DNA from: F22 sp963668535 | GTDB taxonomy: Bacteria > Bacteroidota > Bacteroidia > Bacteroidales > Bacteroidaceae | Assembly (NCBI GenBank): GCA_963668535.1 | Contig: OY764867.1 | Span: forward strand, 1,922,001 to 1,986,000 | Direction: 5' to 3' | Length of the DNA stretch: 64,000 bases | Part shown: piece by piece, positions 14,783 through 22,706 of the stretch | How the letters are laid out: each line of letters begins with the position of its first letter | Numbering within the stretch: the stretch's first letter is position 1 | The notes under the pieces: generated by a model | Database searches by the model: none | Seen by the model: the letters and a program-made list of their open reading frames with translations, nothing else | What the model was told of the DNA's origin: nothing | Translations under genes and position numbers: made by a program

Positions 14783-17341
14783 ATGGAACCAAAAATTTAT
14801 TCTCACGATGAAGCCTACGAAGCTACTTTAAAGTATTTTCAAGGCGACGAGTTGGCTGCACGAGTGTGGGTCAACAAATATGCTGTAAAAGATAGCTACG
14901 GAAATATTTATGAACAAACTCCTGTTGATATGCATTGGCGAATAGCTAATGAGGTGGCACGCATAGAAAAAAAATATCCCAATCCTCTTTCTTCTCAACG
15001 TCTATTTGAATTGATGGATAGATTCAAATATATTGTCCCACAAGGTAGTCCTATGACTGGTATAGGGAATAATTTTCAAGTTGCTTCTTTATCAAATTGT
15101 TTTGTGATTGGAGCAGATGGAATGCCTGATTCATATGGTGGTATTATTAAAATAGATGAAGAACAAGTGCAGCTGATGAAGCGCCGTGGTGGGGTTGGAC
15201 ATGATTTATCTCATATTAGACCAAAAGGATCACCTGTTAAAAATTCAGCGCTGACATCTACTGGTTTGGTACCATTTATGGAACGTTACTCCAATTCAAC
15301 AAGAGAAGTTGCGCAGGATGGACGAAGAGGAGCTTTGATGCTTAGTGTAGCAATCAAACATCCAGATTCTGAATCTTTCATTGATGCTAAAATGGAAACA
15401 GGAAAAGTGACAGGAGCTAATGTTTCTGTTAAACTTGATGATAAATTTATGCAAGCTGTTGTAGACGGTACAATGTACACTCAGCAGTATCCAATAGATA
15501 GTAAAAATCCAACGCTTACTAAAGAAGTAGATGCACAATTAATATGGAACAAGATTGTGCATAATGCGTGGTCTTCAGCAGAGCCTGGCGTGTTATTCTG
15601 GGATACTATTATACGCGAAAGTGTACCTGATTGTTATGCTGATTTAGGATACCAAACGGTGTCTACCAATCCATGTGGAGAAATCCCATTGTGTCCGTAT
15701 GATTCATGCCGTCTGTTGGCTATCAATCTATATTCTTATGTTAAAGAGCCTTTTACTTCTGCAGCTGCTTTCGAATTTGAACTGTTTAGAGAACATGTTG
15801 CTTTAGCTCAACGTGTAATGGATGATATTATTGATCTTGAGTTAGAAAAAATCAATAGAATTCTTGATAAGATTAAAAGTGACCCAGAGGAGGAATCTGT
15901 TAAGCGCAACGAGCGTGAGTTGTGGGAAAAAATCTATAAGAAGAGTGGACAAGGACGTCGTACTGGTGTTGGTATTACTGCTGAAGGTGATATGTTGGCA
16001 GCTATGAATTTACAGTATGGAACTGAAGAGGCTACAAGCTTTTCTGAAAAAGTACATAAGGAGTTGGCATTGGCTGCTTATCAATCATCTGTTGATTTAG
16101 CTGAAGAACGAGGAGCCTTTGAAATATATGATCCAAAACGTGAAGAAAAAAATCCGTTTATTTTACGTCTAGCTGCAGAACGACCTGAATTGCTGAAAAA
16201 AATGCAGCAAGTAGGACGTAGAAATATCGCTTGTTTGACTATTGCACCAACTGGTACTACTAGTTTGATGACTCAAACAACTTCTGGAATTGAGCCAGTC
16301 TTTTTACCTTATTACAAACGCAGACGTAAAGTGAATCCTAACGATGAAAATGTCCGTGTTGATTTTGTTGATGAAGTAGGCGATTCGTGGGAAGAATATG
16401 TAGTTTTCCATCATAAATTTGTGACTTGGATGGTTGCAAATGGATATAATCCTGCTCAAAGTTATAGTTCTGAAGAGGTCGCTGAATTAGTTGCAAAATC
16501 TCCATATCATAACGCAACATCAAATGATGTGGATTGGTTGATGAAGGTACAAATGCAAGGGCGTATTCAGAAATGGGTGGATCATTCAATCTCTGTAACA
16601 ATCAATCTTCCAAACAATGTGTCGGAAGAATTGGTGAATACTTTGTATATTGAAGCATGGAAATCAGGATGTAAAGGGTGTACAGTGTATCGTGATGGGT
16701 CACGTGCTGGAGTCTTGGTGGCAGCTGAAGATAAGAAAAAGCAGGAAGAAGCTAATAAAAAGGCAAATGAAGAGGAACATCCAGCACATCAGTATGAAGA
16801 ATCTCGACCAGATGAGTTGGAATGTGATGTCGTTCGTTTTCAGAATAATAAAGAAAAGTGGGTTGCTTTTGTCGGTATATTAGATGGTGAACCATACGAA
16901 ATATTTACTGGTTTGCAGGATGATGAAGAAGGTATCGTATTACCAAAAAGTGTTACTAGAGGTAAAATTGTTAAACGATTTGATATTGATGGTACAAAAC
17001 GTTATGATTTTCAGTTTACCAATAAACGTGGGTATAAGACAACTGTAGAGGGGCTTTCTGAGAAGTTCAATAAAGAATATTGGAACTACGCAAAGCTAAT
17101 CTCTGGTATCTTACGTAGACGTATGCCTATTGATCAAGTGATTGCTTTGGTTAGTTCTTTGCAATTGGATAGTGAAAGTATCAATACATGGAAAAATGGC
17201 GTGGAACGTGCATTAAAGAAATATGTCGTTGATGGTACTAAGGCAAAGGGAAAGAAATGTCCTAATTGTGGTGAGATGAGCCTAATCTACCAAGAGGGAT
17301 GCTTGATCTGTACTAGCTGTGGTACTTCACGTTGTGGATAG
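14783..17341 (+). CDS. nrdJ: Adenosylcobalamin-dependent ribonucleotide reductase
   Basis: Class II ribonucleoside-diphosphate reductase, making deoxyribonucleotides without oxygen and using B12; 852 aa from the ATG at 14783 (an in-frame ATG 15 codons upstream gives an atypical N-terminus). Visible are LSNCFVIGADGMPDS (with an active-site Cys), RRGGVGHDLSHIRPKGSPV, STNPCGEIPL with the conserved catalytic NPCGE, and IAPTGTTSLM. After a charged linker near residues 650-690 the C-terminus ends in a zinc-ribbon-like Cys set (KCPNCGEMS ... CTSCGTSRCG), typical of this family and used for re-reduction. It is monocistronic between its own promoter and a hairpin terminator. Confidence 0.95.
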   Translation: MEPKIYSHDEAYEATLKYFQGDELAARVWVNKYAVKDSYGNIYEQTPVDMHWRIANEVARIEKKYPNPLSSQRLFELMDRFKYIVPQGSPMTGIGNNFQVASLSNCFVIGADGMPDSYGGIIKIDEEQVQLMKRRGGVGHDLSHIRPKGSPVKNSALTSTGLVPFMERYSNSTREVAQDGRRGALMLSVAIKHPDSESFIDAKMETGKVTGANVSVKLDDKFMQAVVDGTMYTQQYPIDSKNPTLTKEVDAQLIWNKIVHNAWSSAEPGVLFWDTIIRESVPDCYADLGYQTVSTNPCGEIPLCPYDSCRLLAINLYSYVKEPFTSAAAFEFELFREHVALAQRVMDDIIDLELEKINRILDKIKSDPEEESVKRNERELWEKIYKKSGQGRRTGVGITAEGDMLAAMNLQYGTEEATSFSEKVHKELALAAYQSSVDLAEERGAFEIYDPKREEKNPFILRLAAERPELLKKMQQVGRRNIACLTIAPTGTTSLMTQTTSGIEPVFLPYYKRRRKVNPNDENVRVDFVDEVGDSWEEYVVFHHKFVTWMVANGYNPAQSYSSEEVAELVAKSPYHNATSNDVDWLMKVQMQGRIQKWVDHSISVTINLPNNVSEELVNTLYIEAWKSGCKGCTVYRDGSRAGVLVAAEDKKKQEEANKKANEEEHPAHQYEESRPDELECDVVRFQNNKEKWVAFVGILDGEPYEIFTGLQDDEEGIVLPKSVTRGKIVKRFDIDGTKRYDFQFTNKRGYKTTVEGLSEKFNKEYWNYAKLISGILRRRMPIDQVIALVSSLQLDSESINTWKNGVERALKKYVVDGTKAKGKKCPNCGEMSLIYQEGCLICTSCGTSRCG

Positions 17342-17368
17342 ATAGAACTCCAACAATTATTTATTAAT

Positions 17369-17414
17369 TCACCTCCATAAAACATGCAGCAATGTTGCAG
17401 CTTTATGGAGGTGA
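17369..17414. terminator. Hairpin between convergent nrdJ and glycosyltransferase
   Basis: A perfect 13-bp stem (17369-17381 and 17402-17414), with the outer CCAACAAT (17351-17358) able to pair further with ATTGTTGG (17418-17425). T-rich sequence follows on the plus strand. Probably a bidirectional terminator. Confidence 0.75.
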
Positions 17415-17444
17415 TTTATTGTTGGTAGATTTATTGTTGGTAGA
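17415..17444. repeat. 15-bp perfect tandem duplication
   Basis: TTTATTGTTGGTAGA occurs twice in direct succession between the terminator hairpin and the end of the glycosyltransferase gene. Both copies carry a segment able to pair with the outer part of the hairpin, so it may have arisen by slippage. Confidence 0.8.
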
Positions 17445-17452
17445 TTAATTGT

Positions 17453-18469
17453 TTATTTAATGATAAGCTTAATTAAAGAGTAGAAACCTTTTTCGGCTAA
17501 CCAAAAGATAGCGAGGTTTGCTTTGCTATAAAATGCAGTGTACCTTCTCCATTCTCGGTTTGCTTCTAAGAATGTGCTGGATGCCAATTCTATGTTTCTA
17601 TATTGTGGATGAAGAAGTAGGAGACCACGAGCTATATGTTTTCTTTGGGTGATAGCAGCAGCTACAATGGAAGTGATATTTTTTTCATGAGCAAATTCTT
17701 CCATGTATTTAATGAATTTAATGCGTTCAATATTGTGTTCCTGACTTTGATGGAAAGTTAAACTGTTTTCGTTACTTCTGTTATAATGATAAAAATACAT
17801 TGGAATACTACTAACGACTTTTGCATAATAGTATATGTGTAGACATAACAAGAAGTCTTCACCGTGGGAAAGTTTTAAGGGAATATGTATCTTGTTTTCT
17901 AGATATAAACTATGTTTAACGATTTGTTTATGAAGAACTGGTGGGCATTCGTTGGAAAATACATAAGCTAAGCGTTCATTATAATCAGTTGGGTAGTGTA
18001 TTGTGATTTTCTTTTGCTTGACTTCGTGTTCATTCAGCCACTCTTCTATTTCATTTGCACCTACAATATCTGCATTTGTGCGAAGTGCTTCTTGTATGAA
18101 ACGCTCGATGCTGTCTTTTTCAATCCAGTCATCACTATCTACAAATAAGGAGTATGTGCCTTTTGCGTAATGGATGAGTTTATTCCTTGTAGTTGATATC
18201 CCCAGATTTTGAGTGTTCTCAATAATTGTACAGTCTTGCTTTCTTGAAGGATGTTTTTCAATTTCCTCTAATAATATACCAAAACTATTATCTGTACCAC
18301 AATCATGGATAAATATATATTCTATATTAGCATATGTTTGTGTGAATAACGAGTCGAGACATCTTCTTAGATACTTTTCTACATTATAAATAGGGACAAG
18401 TATCGAAATTGGATATGCATTTAAGTGACTTTCTTGAATGATCCTATGATTTACTTTATTTTCTCCCAT
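17453..18469 (-). CDS. Family 2 glycosyltransferase
   Basis: A GT-A-fold sugar transferase, 338 aa, last gene of the exopolysaccharide operon. The N-terminus has the GT2 signature (ISILVPIYNVEKYLRRCLDS, LFTQTYANIEYIFI) and the metal-binding DxD (LFVDSDDWIEKD). It has no transmembrane segments, so it acts at the inner face of the membrane on a nucleotide sugar. It overlaps the acyltransferase gene by 19 bp, which indicates translational coupling. The sugar and linkage cannot be inferred. Confidence 0.88.
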   Translation of the reverse strand: MGENKVNHRIIQESHLNAYPISILVPIYNVEKYLRRCLDSLFTQTYANIEYIFIHDCGTDNSFGILLEEIEKHPSRKQDCTIIENTQNLGISTTRNKLIHYAKGTYSLFVDSDDWIEKDSIERFIQEALRTNADIVGANEIEEWLNEHEVKQKKITIHYPTDYNERLAYVFSNECPPVLHKQIVKHSLYLENKIHIPLKLSHGEDFLLCLHIYYYAKVVSSIPMYFYHYNRSNENSLTFHQSQEHNIERIKFIKYMEEFAHEKNITSIVAAAITQRKHIARGLLLLHPQYRNIELASSTFLEANREWRRYTAFYSKANLAIFWLAEKGFYSLIKLIIK

Positions 18470-19065
18470 TTTTTTGTCTCTTTGTTGAATTTTTTTATTG
18501 GCTTAGCTGGAGAACCGACACTCAAGGTGTAAGGAGGAAGGTCTTGAGTGACCACAGAATTGGCCCCAATAACAGAATTGTGTCCTATGGTGACTCCTTG
18601 AGTTATTACTGTGTTGGCGGCTATCCAAACATTGTGTTCAATCAATATTTTCCCGATAATATCACCTTGAAATTGACAGATACGTTCTGCATCGTCATAG
18701 ATGTGATGCAATCCTGCTAGAACTACATTTTGAGCCAACCAAACATGGTCTTGAATTTCTACTGGTCCCATGATTGTGTTATTCAATCCAATCATAACAT
18801 GGTTGCCTATCTTAATTTCTCCAACTTGATTATTAAGAGTCGTCAGGTCAGGTATTATTGAATGTTCTCCTAGAGTAAAAGGATGAAATGGACCACAGTC
18901 CCATCGTACTTTTCTTGAGATAACGCTATGTTGACCGATCTTTGCATAAAAACGTTTGGCAAGACGTACCCAGAGACGTGGGCGTTTCCATTTAGGGCTC
19001 ATCAACAACCAATAGACTGCTTTTTTTAGTTTTGGATTGGATGTTATTTTATATTTTAAACTCAT
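18451..19065 (-). CDS. Left-handed beta-helix acyltransferase
   Basis: A hexapeptide-repeat O-acetyltransferase type enzyme, 204 aa. Repeats of the [LIV]-G-x-x form run from about residue 45 (IGQHSVISR, LGEHSIIPD, IGNHVMIGL, IQDHVWLAQ, IEHNVWIAA, IGHNSVIGA), ending with the usual VVTQDLPPYTLSVGSPAKPI. The conserved catalytic-type His lies in the HHIYDD region. It probably acetylates a sugar in the repeat unit, using acetyl-CoA in the cytosol. It sits between two glycosyltransferase genes of the operon, 16 bp after one and overlapping the other. Confidence 0.85.
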   Translation of the reverse strand: MSLKYKITSNPKLKKAVYWLLMSPKWKRPRLWVRLAKRFYAKIGQHSVISRKVRWDCGPFHPFTLGEHSIIPDLTTLNNQVGEIKIGNHVMIGLNNTIMGPVEIQDHVWLAQNVVLAGLHHIYDDAERICQFQGDIIGKILIEHNVWIAANTVITQGVTIGHNSVIGANSVVTQDLPPYTLSVGSPAKPIKKFNKETKKWEKIK

Positions 19066-19081
19066 GACTCTGTAGATTTAA

Positions 19082-20287
19082 TTAATCGCCGTGCTGCGTG
19101 TGTATAAAATGTTTGTGAGCACCTCCTAAATTAAAGCGATTTTTTATGTTGTCCATTAGAATGACTGGAAGCTTTAGTAGTGCCTTGTTGAGCTCTTTCC
19201 CAGAAAGCCTGTCAGGAATTGGTATCATAATAGTTAGGCCAAGAAGGATTAGCAAAAGCCACCATTTAATGCATAGCAGAGGGCTATCGTAAAATAAATC
19301 TATAATTGAAGTGATGGTCGCTATCATTGAGATTCCAGCTATTTGAATAAACATAGATGGAATCATCCATTGAATAATTTTCATCGAGAAGTCAATATTT
19401 CCTTTAATCAAAGCTGTAGGAAGCTTGGGGAGCGAAGTCATGAAAATACGATGCTTGGCAGCTGCCCATCTTTTGCGTTGATTTTTCATAATAGCTTGAC
19501 TTGGAGTCTTTTCGTCATACACATATACGTCAGAGAGAAAATCAATGTATTGTCTTTGTGCTAGCAATAGCACTTCCAGTTCTTTGTCTTCACCTGTTGT
19601 CTTGAGTTTGCTGACGTTATTAGCAAACCAATCATATGGAAAAAGCATTCCGCTGCCAGATAATGCTGATGACAATCCAAGTCTGACATGTCCTGATCTG
19701 AATATACCATTATTTACTTCTTCGGTTACCGCATCAATTAGTGAAATTTCAGAAGTAATATTCTTTTCTATACGTCTCACTTGAATAGCTGCTTTACTTG
19801 ATGAATAAGCATCATTTAGACGGTTTAAGAAGTCTATATCCACATGATTATCCGCATCTAAAATTATAACACAATCATAATCTTTAGGCATTTGTTTAAT
19901 AGCAAAATTAAGAGCTTTGGCTTTTGTGCTGACTTCAAATACAGGTTCAAGGACTGTAATTGGAAGTTTCTTTAGTTGTTTATTTGTTTCTTCTTGCATA
20001 TGGTCTGATATAACAGCCACATCATATTTGTTTTTAGGGTAGTCTTGTGTCAAGAAGTTGTTTATGGACTCAATGATCACATTATCTTCAGCATATGCTG
20101 GATATAATACTAGGTGTCTTAATTTCTTTTTTGCTGGCATGTAATCAAATTTCTTCTCAAACAATGAAGCAAATGAGAATATAAAAAGATAGGCGACACA
20201 TATTAAAAATATAATAAATAATATGCTATCTGTAGTGTCTAAAAACGAAGGTATATTATTCATAATGTTGAGCATTTTTGTTTTCAA
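19082..20287 (-). CDS. Membrane-bound processive-type family 2 glycosyltransferase
   Basis: A GT2 enzyme with membrane anchors, 401 aa. An N-terminal transmembrane segment (ILFIIFLICVAYLFIFSFAS) precedes the catalytic domain: VVISDHMQEE-type nucleotide region, the DxD motif (IILDADNHVDIDF), the acceptor-site GEDKE and a QRKRW motif (MKNQRKRWAAAKHR) as in cellulose- and hyaluronan-synthase-like enzymes. Three hydrophobic segments follow (around residues 300-370). Such enzymes often start or extend a polymer at the membrane. It overlaps the upstream glycosyltransferase gene by 32 bp; the nearby Met codons at 20275 and 20263 are also possible starts. Confidence 0.83.
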   Translation of the reverse strand: MKTKMLNIMNNIPSFLDTTDSILFIIFLICVAYLFIFSFASLFEKKFDYMPAKKKLRHLVLYPAYAEDNVIIESINNFLTQDYPKNKYDVAVISDHMQEETNKQLKKLPITVLEPVFEVSTKAKALNFAIKQMPKDYDCVIILDADNHVDIDFLNRLNDAYSSSKAAIQVRRIEKNITSEISLIDAVTEEVNNGIFRSGHVRLGLSSALSGSGMLFPYDWFANNVSKLKTTGEDKELEVLLLAQRQYIDFLSDVYVYDEKTPSQAIMKNQRKRWAAAKHRIFMTSLPKLPTALIKGNIDFSMKIIQWMIPSMFIQIAGISMIATITSIIDLFYDSPLLCIKWWLLLILLGLTIMIPIPDRLSGKELNKALLKLPVILMDNIKNRFNLGGAHKHFIHTQHGD

Positions 20288-21179
20288 TTTTGAAAAAATC
20301 TACCGTCCCCTTAAAGTGGGCATTGGCTACTTGTATGTTTCTTTTAAATAGATTGATTATATATCCCTTGGGAACAGCTATGCCTATTTGGTATATAATT
20401 GATAGATACCGGTTGACCCCTTTGAGATTTCTATATGCATAGAGTAATCTGTTTCTTGTTAAATAGTAGGTGCGTAAAGGGCTAGCTTGACCTGTAGACT
20501 GGCTTTCCTTATGAAATACTGTCATTCGGGGTTCGTACCATAATTCGTAGCCTGCATATCGCATTTGAGTAGTCCAATCTAATTCCTCGTAATATAAGAA
20601 AAATAGTTCGGGCATTGGGCCCACTTTTTCAATAATTTCTCTTTTTAGTAGTAAAGCAGCACCATGTAAGTACCATTGCTTTTGAGGAATGTTATATTGT
20701 GGCTGATCAGGTTGATCAAATCCAATAGGTTGATTTCTTAGTGTAATTGGAGATAGTTTCGTATATCCTGCATATTGGATGTGCTTAGGTGGGAATGCGA
20801 ATCGTATTTTGGGAGATACTGCTCCAATTTCAGGTTTGGATTCTACACGCTCTATAAGTGCTAGTAGATTGTCTTCTTCAATATATGTGTCATTATTTAT
20901 AAGGAAGATGTATTCTCCTTTTGCTTGTTCTATACCTATGTTGTTGCCTGCAGAGAAGCCCCCATTATGTTCGCTACGGATTGTATGAATAGTCGGGTAT
21001 TTCTCTTGAAGTGTTTTAGCATCATTGTGTGTAGATGCATTGTCCACAACTATGATTTCATATGGCACAGATGTTATATGTTTATGAAGTGATTCTATCA
21101 GTTCACAAGTGTCCTTGTAGCCATTGTATGAGATGGTAACAAAGGATATTATGGGCTTGTTTGTAGATGTTACGTTCAT
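20256..21179 (-). CDS. Family 2 glycosyltransferase (rhamnosyltransferase-like)
   Basis: A cytosolic GT2 enzyme, 307 aa. Motifs seen: ISFVTISYNGYKDTCELIES, EIIVVDNASTHNDAKTL, the NNGGFSAG-like HNGGFSAGNNIGIEQAKGEY, the DxD-type FLINNDTYIEEDN, and a C-terminal acceptor motif (FLYYEELDWTTQMRYAGYEL). This combination is common in rhamnosyltransferases of polysaccharide clusters, but the sugar is not certain. It follows the polymerase gene by 15 bp in the same operon. Confidence 0.88.
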   Translation of the reverse strand: MNVTSTNKPIISFVTISYNGYKDTCELIESLHKHITSVPYEIIVVDNASTHNDAKTLQEKYPTIHTIRSEHNGGFSAGNNIGIEQAKGEYIFLINNDTYIEEDNLLALIERVESKPEIGAVSPKIRFAFPPKHIQYAGYTKLSPITLRNQPIGFDQPDQPQYNIPQKQWYLHGAALLLKREIIEKVGPMPELFFLYYEELDWTTQMRYAGYELWYEPRMTVFHKESQSTGQASPLRTYYLTRNRLLYAYRNLKGVNRYLSIIYQIGIAVPKGYIINLFKRNIQVANAHFKGTVDFFKIENKNAQHYE

Positions 21180-21194
21180 TTAATTCTTTCTAGT

Positions 21195-22694
21195 TTACAA
21201 AATTTCTAGTTCTCCATATTTCCATGATAGACCGAAATATTTGAATGGCATATTATGGCGTTTCCGTTCTAAGACTTCTTTATCAATGATGGTGCCAATA
21301 TAGACGAAAGCAAGACAAGAATAACATAGGATACCGTTGGGATAACTTAATACTTCGTTGGAATATCCTCCAGCCATTGCTCCTGCAAAAGTGCATATCA
21401 TAGCCATCATATACCCTTTTATTACAGGATCTTTAATTTTGAAAATCGTGATGTGCATCCCACCAAACAATACTATAGCAATAATGACAAGGTAATAGTA
21501 TAAACCTACTATTCCAGTATCTTGCCAAACCATTACAAACCATGAATCGGTTGCATATGGGGCAGTTGGAAAGTGGAAGCCATATTCTAGACATCTACTT
21601 GCACTCATACCCACTCCTACACCAAATGGATAGTCTTTCATGACTTTTTTAACAGCCCGTTGATTAATCATACGCACTTGAAATGAGGCATCTTTATCGT
21701 AGTGTACTATAGTTCTTGTTCTACTTATAAATCGATTACCTTCTCCAATGTCAGTGTATTTTAGAAAAGAATAGGAACCTAACAATAGCAGAATGCTTAC
21801 TATAATAAGTTTACTATTTTTAGAGCTAATTATAAATACTAGAGCTGCAGCTCCTGGAACTGCAAAGGCACTTCGTGTACCACTTATAAGCAGTCCATAC
21901 ATCCCAGCTAAAAAAACTCCAAGGTAAAAAAGTTTAATGAGTATTTTTTTCTCATATAAGAAACATATTCCGTAGGCAACTGCTGTCATGGCCATACTTG
22001 TTCCATAGTTTGCGGCGTCTGTAAAAAAAGAAAAGTAGCGTACACCAGTTCTTAAGAAATGAGTTTTGTATGCCCCTCCCCATAACCAGGCCAATTCTGT
22101 AGGGTCAAATCCATGTGCACGTTGATACCAACCTTTTATAGCTCCAGTGACACTCAATATGCCCCATATTATGAGCATATATCTAAGGTACTTTTCTTTT
22201 GCGAAAAAGACATGTATGAAAAAAGCTGATGCAAGGGGTAGAAAAACAATAACTAAAGTCCAAATGAGCCAAGCTTTTAGTATGCCAGAATATCTAAATA
22301 AATGAACGAAATATTCGGCTAATAAAGCCAAATATCCATATATCATTATGTTGTTTAAGTTCTTGAATGATAGTTTATTTGTCCAATTATACAGAATCGT
22401 GAGTACAAAACCAAAAATAATTAGGGCAAGCATAGTTACGCCTACTTTTAAGCCGTGTACATAATATCTTTGAACAGCGTATATATAGTAGTTGATTATA
22501 TACAACAGAACAAGAAATATTCTGGGACGTGGAAGTACTGCAATTGCACATATTACCGCTCCAATTATGCCAATCAATCCTAATGGCAATATGAAATTGC
22601 CTACAATGATAAATTTGTAAGCGATTAGTAATAACACAACAAGTATAATTGCTGGAGTGGCCTGTCGTATTGTAGACTGGATTAGCTTTTGCAT
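21195..22694 (-). CDS. O-antigen ligase/polymerase-like membrane protein
   Basis: An integral inner-membrane protein of 499 aa with about 11-12 hydrophobic segments and a large periplasmic loop (around residues 335-395, including VGVGMSASRCLEYGFH), the architecture of WaaL/Wzy-type polymerases and ligases. It probably joins polysaccharide repeat units in the periplasm. It lies directly after the Wzc-like gene (12 bp), which supports a polymerase role in a Wzy-dependent-type pathway. Polymerase and ligase cannot be separated by sequence alone. Confidence 0.78.
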   Translation of the reverse strand: MQKLIQSTIRQATPAIILVVLLLIAYKFIIVGNFILPLGLIGIIGAVICAIAVLPRPRIFLVLLYIINYYIYAVQRYYVHGLKVGVTMLALIIFGFVLTILYNWTNKLSFKNLNNIMIYGYLALLAEYFVHLFRYSGILKAWLIWTLVIVFLPLASAFFIHVFFAKEKYLRYMLIIWGILSVTGAIKGWYQRAHGFDPTELAWLWGGAYKTHFLRTGVRYFSFFTDAANYGTSMAMTAVAYGICFLYEKKILIKLFYLGVFLAGMYGLLISGTRSAFAVPGAAALVFIISSKNSKLIIVSILLLLGSYSFLKYTDIGEGNRFISRTRTIVHYDKDASFQVRMINQRAVKKVMKDYPFGVGVGMSASRCLEYGFHFPTAPYATDSWFVMVWQDTGIVGLYYYLVIIAIVLFGGMHITIFKIKDPVIKGYMMAMICTFAGAMAGGYSNEVLSYPNGILCYSCLAFVYIGTIIDKEVLERKRHNMPFKYFGLSWKYGELEIL

Positions 22695-22706
22695 ACTAAT
22701 AACTTT

